64,000 nt of DNA from CAWGMT01 sp963823675 (GTDB lineage: Bacteria > Planctomycetota > Planctomycetia > Isosphaerales > Isosphaeraceae): positions 124,001 to 188,000 of the forward strand of contig CAWGMT010000015.1 in assembly GCA_963823675.1 (NCBI GenBank), read 5' to 3'. How positions within the stretch are numbered: the stretch's first letter is position 1; each line of letters opens with the position of its first letter. Positions 1 through 9,541 of the stretch are shown piece after piece. The notes under the pieces are model-generated. The model saw nothing but the letters and a program-made list of their open reading frames with translations, ran no database searches and had not been told where the DNA came from. A program made the position numbers and the translations under genes.

Positions 1-522
1 CACCCGCTGGCGGGCTCGGAGCGCCGCGGGGCTGTCCACGCGAGCGCCGATCTGTTCCAGGGGCGCGTCTGCATGCTCACGCCGACTCACCGCACCCAGC
101 CCGAACAACTGCGCCGCGCGCGGGCGTTCTGGACGTCCCTGGGCTCCCGCTTGGTCGAGATGAATCCCGCCGACCACGACGAGATCCTGGCCCACACCAG
201 CCACCTGCCCCATGCCCTGGCCGCCGCCTTGGCGGCTTCGGTCCCCGCCGAATGGCAAGCCCTGGCGGCCGGCGCGTTCCGAGATGGCACCCGCGTCGCC
301 GCCGCCGACACGGCACTCTGGACGGCCATCTTTCGCGACAACCGCGGCCCCCTGCTCAAGGCATTGGGCCACCTGCAAGAAAGCCTGGACGCGTTCAAAT
401 ATGCACTTATGACCGACGACGAGGACGCCATTCGCCAGTGGTGGGACAACGCCAAGAAGCGCCGCAACCTCTTCGATGCACAACATCGGGAGACCGAGCC
501 CGACTCGAAACCGTCATCCTGA
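1..522 (+). CDS. tyrA: Prephenate dehydrogenase, 3' part only
   Basis: The gene enters from the left edge in frame 1, so the N-terminal NAD-binding domain is missing. The first codons read HPLAGSERRG, the substrate-binding signature that follows the Rossmann fold in TyrA proteins, then RVCMLTPT. The remaining roughly 150 residues are helical and fit the C-terminal dimerisation domain, with an NRGPLLKAL helix near the end. TyrA converts prephenate to 4-hydroxyphenylpyruvate in tyrosine biosynthesis in the cytoplasm. The Asp/Glu/Ser-rich tail before the stop at 522 is ordinary. An internal ATG at 73 is not the true start because conserved coding lies upstream of it. Confidence 0.85.
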   Translation, partial: HPLAGSERRGAVHASADLFQGRVCMLTPTHRTQPEQLRRARAFWTSLGSRLVEMNPADHDEILAHTSHLPHALAAALAASVPAEWQALAAGAFRDGTRVAAADTALWTAIFRDNRGPLLKALGHLQESLDAFKYALMTDDEDAIRQWWDNAKKRRNLFDAQHRETEPDSKPSS

Positions 523-632
523 AGCTCGAACGAATGAGCCGGCGTGATCTGTTTGCATTCTTTCGTGTGTTTCGTATATTTCGTGGTTAACTCTTTTAGC
601 TCGTTCATGGTTTTTACGAGTTGTTTTGCGTG

Positions 633-3516
633 ATGCTCTGGCATATTCTTATCGAACCCGCGCCCGGCGAGCTGGATCGCAAGGGCGAGCTGCTGGCGGT
701 CGAAGCCGCCGAATCCGGGCTCGCCGGCATCGAGTGGATCCGGACGGTGCGCGGCTTTCTGGTCGAGGGCCGGCTTGGAAGGGCCGAGGTCGAGCGGGCG
801 GCGCAGGCTGTTCTGGTTGACCCGGTTGTCGAAATCTACTCAATCCATGCCGGGAGCGCCAACCTGGGCGGGCCTGGCGCGGTGGTCCACGTCTTACCCA
901 AGCCGGGCGTCACCGACCCCGAGGCCGAGAGCGCACTGGCTCTTTTGCGCGACCTCGGCTACGCCGTGGAAGGGACGCGGACGATTCGCACGTTTCGCGT
1001 CGCCGGTCCGCCCGACTCCTTGCGTGGCTTGATCGAGCGCGTGCTGGCCAACGACGCGGTTGAGCAGGCTATCGCCGGCCCGCTTCCCTTCGAACATCTT
1101 GGCCAGGGCCACGAGTACCAGTTTGAGCGAGCCGTCGTCCCGCTCTGCAAACTCGACGATTTGGCGCTCGAGCGTGTGAGCCGGGCCGGCCAGCTCGCGC
1201 TGGGCCTGGCCGAGATGAAGGCCATCCAGCACCATTTCACCGAGCTGGCTCGCGAGCCGACCGACTGCGAGCTGGAAACCATCGCCCAGACCTGGAGCGA
1301 GCACTGCTCGCACAAGACGTTGCGCGGGCGGATCGAGTTTCAAGGTCGAACGATCGACAACCTGCTCAAGGAGACGATCTTTGGCGCGACCCGCGAGCTG
1401 GCGTGCGACTGGCTGGTGAGCGTGTTTGCCGATAATGCCGGCGTCGTACGATTCGACGACGAGCTCGACGTCTGTTTCAAGGTCGAGACCCACAATCACC
1501 CGTCGGCAATCGATCCCTACGGCGGGGCCAATACCGGGCTGGGCGGCGTGATCCGCGATGCCCTCGGCACGGGACTGGGCGCCAGGCCGATCTGCAACAC
1601 GGATGTTTTCTGCGTGGCACCCCTGGACCTGCCGCCACGGGACCTGCCGGCGGGCGTGCTGCACCCCAGGCGGGTCTTGAAGGGCGTGGTCGCGGGCGTG
1701 CGCGATTACGGCAACCGCATGGGCATTCCCACGGTCAATGGAGCGCTCGCCGTCGATGCCGGGTATCTGGCCAATCCCCTGGTTTTCTGCGGCACCGTCG
1801 GCGTCTTGCCGCGCGGCAAGGCATTCAAGAAGGTCCACGCCGGCGATCGCATCATCGCGATCGGCGGCCGGACCGGCCGCGACGGCATTCACGGTGCCAC
1901 GTTCAGCTCGGCCGAGCTGACGGCCAAGAGCGAGGCCCTGTCGGGCGGGGCCGTTCAGATCGGCAACGCCATCACCGAGAAGATGGTCGAGGGCGTGATC
2001 CTGGCGGCCCGCGATCAGGAGCTTTTCCACGCGATCACCGACTGCGGCGCCGGCGGCTTCAGCTCGGCGATCGGCGAGATGGGCGCCGACCTCGGCGCCA
2101 ACGTTGACCTCGAGAACGCGCCCCTCAAGTACCAGGGGCTCTCCTACACCGAGATCTGGATCTCGGAGGCGCAGGAGCGGATGGTACTGGCCGTACCGCC
2201 CGACAAATGGCCCGCGCTAAAGGACCTTTGCGGCCGCGAGGATGTCGAGGCGACCGACCTGGGCGAGTTCACCGACACCGGGCGGCTCGTGCTGCGCTAT
2301 CACGGCCATGTCGTCGGCGATCTGGCGATGGATTTCCTGCACCACGGCCGCCCGGTGGTGGTCCGCCAGGCCTCGTGGGCGCCGCCAGCCGTCCCGCCGC
2401 TGGTATTGCCCGACCACCGCGACTTCCGCGCCGATCTGCTCGCGCTCATGCAGCACGGCGACGTTTGCAGCAAGGAATGGATTGTCCGCCAGTACGACCA
2501 TGAAGTTCAGGGGCGCACGGTGATCAAGCCGCTCGTGGGAAGCCACGATGACGGACCGGGCGACGCCGCGGTCGTGCTGCCGGCGCACGGCTCGACCCGC
2601 GGCCTGGCTGTCGCCTGCGGCATCAACCCGCGCTACGGCCAGCTCGACCCCTACGCCATGGCGGCCTGCTCGATCGATGAGGCGATCCGCAACTGCGTGG
2701 CCGTCGGCGCCGATCCCTCACGGGTAGCTCTGCTCGATAACTTCTGCTGGGGGAACACCGAGCGGCCCGAGACCTTGGGCTCGCTCGTCCTGGCGGCGCA
2801 AGCCTGCCACGACATCGCGCTGGCGTATCGCGCTCCCTTCATCTCGGGCAAGGACAGCCTGAACAACGAATACACGCACGCGGGACGCAGCCTGGCCATC
2901 CCCCCTACCCTATTGATCAGTGCGATTGCTCCGGTTCCCGACGTGCGGTCATGCGTCACCATGGACCTCAAGGAACCGGGCAACGTGCTCGTGATCGTAG
3001 GGCTGACCCGGCTCGAGCTGGGCGGCTCGCTCTGGGCGGCACCAGGCGGGCGTGGCGGGCGGCCGCGTACCGCGGGTCGATCCCGCCCTGGGAACCAAGA
3101 TCTTCGCTGCCCTGCACCAGGCCATCCGGCAGCGGCTCGTGCGAAGCTGCCACGACCTGAGCGAGGGCGGGCTCGCCGTGGCTCTGGCCGAAATGGCCCT
3201 CGCGGGCGGCCTGGGTGCGAGTGTGTCGCTCGACGCGGTGCCCCGCGAAGCGGGTGCCGCGTCGGACCTGGTTCTCCTCTTTTCGGAATCGCCCAGCCGC
3301 TTTCTGCTGGAAGCGCGGCCCGAGTGTCTGGGCAGCCTGGCCGGTATCTTCGAGGGATTGCCCATGGGAAGACTGGGCTCCGCCACCCGGGCCGGCGAAA
3401 ATGACGACACGACCTCTGCTCGACTGATCGTTCGCGGCCAGGGCGGGTCGATTGTGCTCGACTGCGCCCTTGCCGACTTGAAAGCCGCCTGGCAACGTCC
3501 GTTTCACGACTTGTAG
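633..3516 (+). CDS. purL: Phosphoribosylformylglycinamidine synthase, PurS-like N-terminus fused to PurL (frameshifted)
   Basis: This is the ATP-dependent FGAM synthase of purine biosynthesis, which receives ammonia from the PurQ glutaminase encoded at 34336-35112. ATG 633 is preferred over TTG 621. Residues 1-75 and about 85-160 look like two successive PurS-type domains. The PurL body follows with QTWSEHCSHKT near residue 220, ETHNHPSAIDPYGGANTG near 285-302 and GKDSLNNEY near 740. No glutaminase domain is present, consistent with a separate purQ. The reading frame breaks near 3038: the first frame is conserved to GGSLW and the next resumes with HQAGVAGGRVPRVDPALG and ends at 3516 with HDLSEGGLAVALAEM inside it. 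Both sides are well conserved, so an assembly indel is more likely than a dead gene. Confidence 0.9.
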
Positions 3517-3618
3517 CTCCGCCTCGATTTCCCGTGCCGCGGATCGCGGCAGCCCGCTTCGCAATCGTTTTTTTGGTATCCACTGTCCAGGCTACGCCGC
3601 ATTGGAAAGAAGGATATT

Positions 3619-4453
3619 ATGATGCTTCGTTTTGTGACCTTCGTCGATGGTTCTAATCTCGATGGCGTCTTGAAACACTTGAATCTGCGGGTTGACGATT
3701 ATGGCGCGTTTTATCGCCACGTCTTCGAGCAGAGCGTGCACTACTGGGGCCGGACGTTCGCCGAGGGCGGCACGCTGGCCGACGGCCCAGCACTCACGAA
3801 TCTACTGGTATGTCGTGGGTAAGATGGACGAATGGGATTTGAACGATCCCAAGGCCGAGGCGCGGTTGCGCACGCGGTTCGAGATGAACCCAAGGCTGCG
3901 CGATGCCTACATCGAGGACGTATCGCGGCGGCTCCCCGACATGCCCATGGATCGCCGGATCGAAGAGGCCTGGAGCCTCTGTTTCAACGAGACGCGTGAA
4001 TGGTACGAGGGCAAGCGCCGCGCGCTCGAGCGCAAGAAGCGATTCTACCATGGCGTCCAGGCGGCGACCGACTTCGTCGAGATTCGTCAGGAGGGGCACT
4101 GGAAGGTTGACCTGCTCCACCACACGGTCAACGAAAAGGGGCTCGACACCAGCCTGGCGGTCGACATGGTCGCCCTCCAGGAAACCTACGACATCGCTCT
4201 CTTGATCTCGGGCGACGCCGACGGGATACCGGGCATCAACTACGTCAAGAGCCGGTCCAAGCACGTGGGCGTCGCCGAGTTTCGCCGCGGCTCGCCGGCT
4301 GACTTTCCCGCCAAGGGCACGTCGTCGCGCCTGAAAATCGCCGCGGATTTCGTGGTCCAGGTGTACGAGTCGGAATTGCTGCGCCGCAACCTGGCTTATC
4401 GTTCGGAATCGGACTATTCGTCGGGCTCTGGTCTGGGCGATGCGCCTTACTGA
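3619..4453 (+). CDS. NYN (PIN-like nuclease fold) domain protein (frameshifted)
   Basis: The N-terminus has FVDGSNL, the first acidic motif of NYN/LabA-type domains, and a later ISGDADGIPGI carries the SGDxD motif typical of the family. NYN proteins are PIN-like and many are thought to act on RNA; no substrate can be read from the sequence. The middle of the protein (about residues 70-140) is a charged helical insertion. The frame changes near 3790: the first frame ends at 3822, while the correct continuation reads AQHSRIYWYVVGKMDEW from the overlapping frame to the stop at 4453. Start is ATG 3619 or 3622. The gene stands alone between purL and a secreted protein. Confidence 0.75.
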
Positions 4454-4473
4454 CGAGGGTTTCTGTGTCGTCT

Positions 4474-4509
4474 TTCGCTCCGCGAAGGCACGCCCTTTCG
4501 CGGAGCGAA
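4474..4509. repeat. REP-like hairpin
   Basis: Two perfect 13-nt arms (4474-4486 TTCGCTCCGCGAA and 4497-4509) are separated by 10 nt. It lies 20 bp after the NYN gene stop and 45 bp before the next start. It may stop transcription after the NYN gene, though there is no U-tract. A related CGCTCCGCG core recurs in the hairpin at 34246-34301. Confidence 0.6.
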
Positions 4510-4554
4510 CGGCGACTTTACACCGCGGTTAAGCCGCACGGGGGTCACGCGAGC

Positions 4555-6404
4555 ATGCCAAGACAAGAAACGCCTGGAAATCGAGCGCGACTGCTGTTGG
4601 CCGCAGGTTTGATCGTCTGGGCCTTGGTCCACAGGCCAGGCTGTCAGCCGCTTTTCGCCCAGCCGGCATCTCCTTCCTACAGCGAGCGCTGGGTGTATGC
4701 CGGCTTCAATCTCCAGGTCGAAAAGTCGGCCGACGACCTGGGCGCCCTCTGCGAGCGCGCGGCGAAGGCCGGTTACACCGGAATTGTGCTTTCCGATTAC
4801 AAGCTTCAGATTCTCGACCGAGTGCCCGACTACTATTTCCGCAATGCCGAGCGGGTGAAGGCCGCGGCAGCGCGGGCCGGGATCGAGATCATCCCGGCGG
4901 TTTTCTCGATCGGCTACAGCAACGGCCACCTGGCCCACGACCCTAACCTGGCCGAGGGCCTGCCCGTCCTTGACCAGCCTTACCTGGTCAAGGAGCAATC
5001 GAGCGCCAGGGTGCCGTCCCGATCCGGCGCGGCCAAGCGTCCGACTTCGTCGGGTAGCCGCTCGCGCGTGGCGGTGCTCGATGCGCGGGTCAGCCAGATC
5101 CCCAACGGCGGCCTGGAGGAAACGAAGGGCGATCGGGTTGCTGGCTTCGGTTTGCAGGACGATCCGGGTGTCACGACATTTGTTGATCGGGAGGTCAGGC
5201 ATTCCGGAAGAGTTTCGCTGCGTGTCGAGCCGGGTTCGAAGGACGCGCGGCGATCAGTGCCCCTGACCAGGCTCGGCGCGAGATCGCGCTGCGGCCGCAT
5301 ACGCCCTATCGCTTCTCTTGCTGGGTCAGGACTCGCGATCTGGGCCCGATCGGCTCGTTCCACCTGCTTGCGCTCGGCACCGGCCGCGACGGCCGCCAGC
5401 TCACATTTCACGAGGGCGGCATCGAGCGAACGCAGGACTGGAAGCAGCTCGAGGTCATCTTCAACAGTCTGGATCAGCGCGAGGCCAACCTGTATGTCGG
5501 CTTGTGGGAGGCGGGCCCCGGCACATACTGGGTCGATGATCTGAAGCTCGAGGAGCTTGCGCTCGTGAACGTCCTGCGACGGAAAGGATGCCCCTTGACG
5601 GTCAAGTCGGCCGACGGCCGGACGACCTACGTGGAGGGACGCGACTTCGAGCCGGTGGTCGACTCTCAGCTTGGCCAGGTCCCCTGGGCGGGCGAATACG
5701 AATTCGGCCACCCCGGTCCCACGATCACCCTCACGGCCAGCTCGCGGATCAGGACCGGCGACCGCCTGCGCGTGAGCTGGTACCACCCCGTGATCACCCA
5801 CAGCGGGCAGATGATGTGCTGCCTGAGCGATCCCAAGCTCGAGCCGATTCTCCGCGACCAGGCGCGCCGCATCAACCAGCTCTTCCATCCGCGGACGTTC
5901 TTCATGTCGCACGACGAGATTCGCGTGGCCAACTGGTGCCAGGCCTGTCGCGATCGCAAGCTGACTCCCGGTCAACTCCTGGCGGACAACGTGAAGACCT
6001 GCGCCGGCATTCTCAAGGCGGTTAACCCCCGAGCCCGCGTGGTCGTCTGGTCCGACATGTTCGACCCGCACCACAACGCCGTCGACAAGTACTACCTGGT
6101 CAACGGCACGCTCAAAGGCTCGTGGGAGGGACTTCCGCGCGACGTGATCATCGCCAACTGGAACAGCGGCAAGGCGCGCGAAAGCCTCACTTTCTTCGCC
6201 GAGCGGGGCCACCGTCAGCTCATCGCCGGCTACTACGACGTTGACGACTTGTCCAACTTCGAGCAGTGGAACTCGGCCGCCCGGGGCGTCTCGGGCATCA
6301 TGGGCTTCATGTACACCACCTGGCAGGCCAAGTACAACCTGCTCGAACGCTATGGCGCAGCGATTCGCGGCACGCGCATTGCCACGGGTGATCGCCACGA
6401 TTGA
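4555..6404 (+). CDS. Secreted TIM-barrel-like glycoside hydrolase-type protein (frameshifted)
   Basis: The start at ATG 4555 gives a signal-anchor segment (LLLAAGLIVWALV near residues 10-25). The first 130 residues read like the start of an alpha/beta barrel (YAGFNLQVEK, then AAKAGYTGIVLSDYK and ARAGIEIIPAVFSIGYSNG). A beta-rich central part (about residues 190-330) resembles a carbohydrate-binding jelly-roll fold, with TPYRFSCWVRTRDLGP and GPGTYWVDDLKLEE. The C-terminal half returns to barrel-like strands (FFMSHDEIRVANWCQAC, RVVVWSDMFDP, IIANWNSG, IAGYYDVDD), with acidic residues placed as in hexosaminidase-like enzymes. The frame changes near 5245. Function beyond exported carbohydrate-active enzyme is inference; I cannot name a GH family. 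Confidence 0.6.
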
Positions 6405-6803
6405 CGTCGTCATGGCGCGTTCGGGTTGACGCAGAGAGGGACAGTCGAAAGTACGGATCAGACGCTGGGCGAAAATAAGGAGACCTCTCGGTCATCACCA
6501 CTCGGTCGAGGGCAAATGCCTACACTAACCCGAAGCGTCAAGGAGGGATGCCGCAAGTCTCTTGCGGCGTGATGGGCCTGTTTCAAGCGCGCGGCTTTTT
6601 GGGTAACACTCCGCGTACGCGTCCCGGCGACCATACGAGCCCGAAGCGCAAGCGAGTGTGTCTACGGTTTTGGTCGCCGCGTGGGCGTCATCCGAATACG
6701 AGCCCGAAGCGCCAGCGAGTGGGTGCATGAGTTTGGGTGAGTTTATCAGGAAGTGAGTGCATGAGCTTCGGTGAGAGGATCACACACTCGCTTGCGCTTC
6801 CGG
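6405..6803. other. Non-coding, repeat-bearing intergenic region
   Basis: No coding segment is recognisable. It holds a short hairpin at 6550-6568 (8-bp stem GCCGCAAG) and the REP-like copies listed separately. It separates two convergent genes, so both may end transcription here. Confidence 0.6.
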
Positions 6804-6811
6804 CTAGTATG
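6634..6811. repeat. Three REP-like elements
   Basis: A 27-bp sequence with core CACTCGCTTGCGCTTCGG occurs reversed at 6634-6660 and 6697-6723 and forward at 6781-6811, the last with a few changes. The same sequence closes the tandem array at 33676-33899. Placement in a convergent intergenic space is typical of REP elements. Confidence 0.75.
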
Positions 6812-8141
6812 CGGGACGACTCTCCGAGCGGATCCGGACCGGCGAGAGGAATCGCCGACGGGGCGGCGGCGACGAGACCGAGGTCGCGCCGGGGCGATCG
6901 CGCCGGCCATGCAGCCAGACGCCGATGGTGGTGTAGCGCACCAGAACCTGGTAGCTTGCCAGCCCCAGACCCATACTGACCCCCAGTGCGGCCAGAAACT
7001 TGAGCACAGCCGGCGCCGGCACGGCGAAGAGATCCACCTGCACCAATCCGACGAGTGGAAGATGGCAGAGGTAGATCCAGTAGGAGCTATCGGCCAGGTA
7101 GCGGATCGCCGGCCGGGGACGGCTGGCTCGAAGCGCCAGCCCCAGGCAGCCAAACGTGAGCAGCCAGGTGAAGAGTGCGCCCAGGACCGCGTGCACGACC
7201 GACTGCGTGATCGAGAGCGACCCAGCCAGGTCGCGCTCTACCAACCCGGCGCGAATCACGAATATTGGACAGGAGATCGAAAGATATGTCCACGGATGTG
7301 CGGCAAGGCGGCCCAGGTCGTGGCGCGAACGATGTATGACCACGCCGGCCGCGAAGAAAACGGCATTGTGCAACAGTCGGAACAAGTCGGGAACGAACGA
7401 GTTATGCCGGTCGAGCAGTGCATCGAGGCCATATTGGGCATGCCCCGCCCAGAGAATGAGGCAGGTCGGCACCGCCAGGAAAAACGGCCGCCAGGGCGAG
7501 GCGATCAAGAGGCTCGCTCGATCCAGAGAGCGGGACAGGCCCGACCCGTGCCGCCCGAGCCTTCGTCGCAGCTCGGTCAGGCCCCAGAATAAAGCGAGAA
7601 AGATCGCCAGGAACTCGAGCGACCAGAGATGCACGGGCCCGTAAAGGTTGCGCTGCATCTCCGGGTTGAGAAACCGCATGCGGCGGAATTCCGTGAAGGT
7701 GCACCGGCCCGAGGCCATCCAGCCCGCCGACCATACCAGGAAGGTCGCCGGAAAGACGACGAGTCCCGCGGCCAGGAACGGAACGACGATCCGTCGAACT
7801 CGGTTTTCGACAAAGGCGCGGGCGCCCCGAGTCACGTACAGCTCGCGGGCGAAGAAGCCGCTCATGAGGTAGAAAGGAGACGAGATCCCGAGACTCCACC
7901 AGCAGAACACGTCGAAAGCCGGATGAGCCGATGGGTCCTGCACGAGCCAGACCAGGTTGGGAATGGGGATGACCGTGTAGGCGAGCGCCGCATGAATGGC
8001 CACAACCACGAGCATCGTCGCCGCGCGAAGGGCGTCGAGACCGTGATAGTGATGCCTGGCATCCCGCGGACCGCCAACTGTGCCGGGAACCACGGCAAGA
8101 TCGGCTCTGACTCGCGCCGCGGCATCGCGCTTGGTCCACAC
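6804..8141 (-). CDS. Acyltransferase-3 family membrane protein
   Basis: A polytopic inner-membrane protein. The N-terminus reads HGLDALRAATMLVVVAIHAA, which matches the opening helix and LDxLRA motif of acyltransferase-3 (OpgC/MdoC-like) proteins, with the conserved membrane His. About ten hydrophobic helices follow, including PFYLMSGFFARELYV and SSYWIYLCHLPLVG near the end, both typical of the family. Such enzymes move acyl groups onto extracytoplasmic glycans; the acceptor here is unknown. The start is uncertain: GTG 8141 gives 445 residues, GTG 8093 is possible. The upstream desaturase frame stays open across this start. Confidence 0.75.
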   Translation of the reverse strand: MWTKRDAAARVRADLAVVPGTVGGPRDARHHYHGLDALRAATMLVVVAIHAALAYTVIPIPNLVWLVQDPSAHPAFDVFCWWSLGISSPFYLMSGFFARELYVTRGARAFVENRVRRIVVPFLAAGLVVFPATFLVWSAGWMASGRCTFTEFRRMRFLNPEMQRNLYGPVHLWSLEFLAIFLALFWGLTELRRRLGRHGSGLSRSLDRASLLIASPWRPFFLAVPTCLILWAGHAQYGLDALLDRHNSFVPDLFRLLHNAVFFAAGVVIHRSRHDLGRLAAHPWTYLSISCPIFVIRAGLVERDLAGSLSITQSVVHAVLGALFTWLLTFGCLGLALRASRPRPAIRYLADSSYWIYLCHLPLVGLVQVDLFAVPAPAVLKFLAALGVSMGLGLASYQVLVRYTTIGVWLHGRRDRPGATSVSSPPPRRRFLSPVRIRSESRPAY

Positions 8142-9040
8142 TCGAACGCCAGATGCGTCTCGATCGGGATAGGATTGGCGGGCGATGGCGGCGGACAGGT
8201 CGTGTTGCAGGGCGCATTCGGATTGTCGTCCGGTCGCCGATCGCCGGTACGATCTCCGGCAAACACCGCGCGGAAGAAATGGCCCAACGTGACTCGGTTG
8301 ACTCCGAGGCTCGGCTCGCGAGCGATCAAAACGGCGCGATAGGCAGGCAGCTCGTGCCAGTGCAGGCCCGGACGGAGGTGATGCTCGAGGTGATGATCGT
8401 AATGGAGCAGCCACCGGCTCAGCCATCCTGGCAGGACAAGCTGCCACGTGTCGCGGTAGCGCCCGGCCGGCAGGTCGAGGTGCTCGGTGACGATCCGGAC
8501 GTTCTGCATCAGAATCACCACGGCCATCGGCAAGAGCCACGCGCGGTCACGATACCCGCTTGGCAAGAAGAGAATCAGCGCCGCGACCAGAACCGCCATG
8601 CCGCCCATCTCGAGCAGGTAGCGGGCCAGTTGCCTGCCTCGAAGGTTTTCGAGCACATATCGATGAATGAGCAGCATATAAACCGGCGAGCCGAAGAGAA
8701 GCATCCAGCGCGAGTTGAGCGGGGCGTTGGGATCATCCGCGCGATTGGTGGTTTGGTGGTGTTTCCGGTGAAACGCGCGATAGGCCGAGAGCGGCGTGAA
8801 GAGTGCCCAGCCGGCGAGATTGCCGGCCAGCTCATTGAGCCATACCGGCTGTGCCAGGAGAAAGTGGCTTGCCTCGTGAATCAGTCCCGTCAATACGAAG
8901 AGGCTCACGCCCGAGAGCGTGGCCAACCCTGCGACGAGGGGATACCAGTGGCTGTGCGCGAGCTGCCAGCTTGCCCCAACCACGATCGCGAGATGGATGC
9001 CAATCCCGAGGCGAGACCATGAGTTACGTCGATTCGGCAT
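7862..9040 (-). CDS. Fatty acid desaturase, membrane di-iron type
   Basis: Starts at ATG 9040. The three His boxes of membrane desaturases are visible: HEASH near residue 53, HRKHHQ near 90 and HLEHHLRPG near 240, with hydrophobic helices between. The enzyme would introduce a double bond into a membrane fatty acid or a carotenoid-like substrate. Conserved sequence ends around residue 275 (near 8215). The frame stays open to 7862 and overlaps the acyltransferase by 280 bases, so the last 115 codons are probably a read-through frame created by a missing stop or an indel near 8200. The downstream gene on the same strand suggests a small lipid-modifying operon. Confidence 0.75.
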   Translation of the reverse strand: MPNRRNSWSRLGIGIHLAIVVGASWQLAHSHWYPLVAGLATLSGVSLFVLTGLIHEASHFLLAQPVWLNELAGNLAGWALFTPLSAYRAFHRKHHQTTNRADDPNAPLNSRWMLLFGSPVYMLLIHRYVLENLRGRQLARYLLEMGGMAVLVAALILFLPSGYRDRAWLLPMAVVILMQNVRIVTEHLDLPAGRYRDTWQLVLPGWLSRWLLHYDHHLEHHLRPGLHWHELPAYRAVLIAREPSLGVNRVTLGHFFRAVFAGDRTGDRRPDDNPNAPCNTTCPPPSPANPIPIETHLAFECGPSAMPRRESEPILPWFPAQLAVRGMPGITITVSTPFARRRCSWLWPFMRRSPTRSSPFPTWSGSCRTHRLIRLSTCSAGGVSGSRLLSTS

Positions 9041-9146
9041 CAGAGTCCTCAGCCGCGAAAAACTCCCGCCAGACCGCAGCCTCCGTGCGCGGGCGCGACG
9101 AGTCGAGAATCTCCCTTTCCTGGTTTCGGCATCCCGAGCCCGTTTG

Positions 9147-9479
9147 ATGAGAGGATCGGGATCGAACCAGTTCCAATCGTTCGACCAGGGCCTGGAACGC
9201 TCTATCGAAGCCGCCGTCCGCAACGGCCGGTTCGCTTCCGTCGATGACGCCATGGCCGAGGCCGCACGCCTGTTGCTCCGCGAGTTGGGCCGCCTGGCGC
9301 ACGCGGCGAACGACACTGCCACGCCCGCCCTCGGTTCGATCGGTGCCATGCGTGACGATGCCGAATTGCTCGACCAGGCCGTCGAGCACGCCATGAAGGT
9401 CCGCGAGGAGCGGCCTGGGCGGTTGAGCGGCGTTGAAGTTAGACTCCGATTTTTTCGACGATGGCTGATCAGAGCATGA
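9147..9479 (+). CDS. Small ParD/CopG-like protein, possible antitoxin
   Basis: From ATG 9147 this encodes 110 residues. Residues 11-45 (FDQGLERSIEAAVRNGRFAS then VDDAMAEAARLLLRE) have the rhythm of a ParD-type ribbon-helix-helix domain, in which a GRYxSxxDxxxxALxLL pattern is common. No ParE toxin is adjacent. The gene lies divergent from the desaturase and convergent with the GH92 gene. An open frame on the opposite strand overlaps it but has no recognisable pattern. Moderate to low confidence that it is expressed. Confidence 0.4.
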   Translation: MRGSGSNQFQSFDQGLERSIEAAVRNGRFASVDDAMAEAARLLLRELGRLAHAANDTATPALGSIGAMRDDAELLDQAVEHAMKVREERPGRLSGVEVRLRFFRRWLIRA

Positions 9480-9541
9480 CAAACCGAGGATTGCCACAGG
9501 TGCTCTCCTGAAACGGTTAGCTTCCGCGCTAGCGCCCTGCG

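Noticed and set aside
9024..9497. Minus-strand gene opposite the ParD-like gene
   Set aside because: The translation has no recognisable pattern and the plus strand shows a ribbon-helix-helix-like N-terminus.
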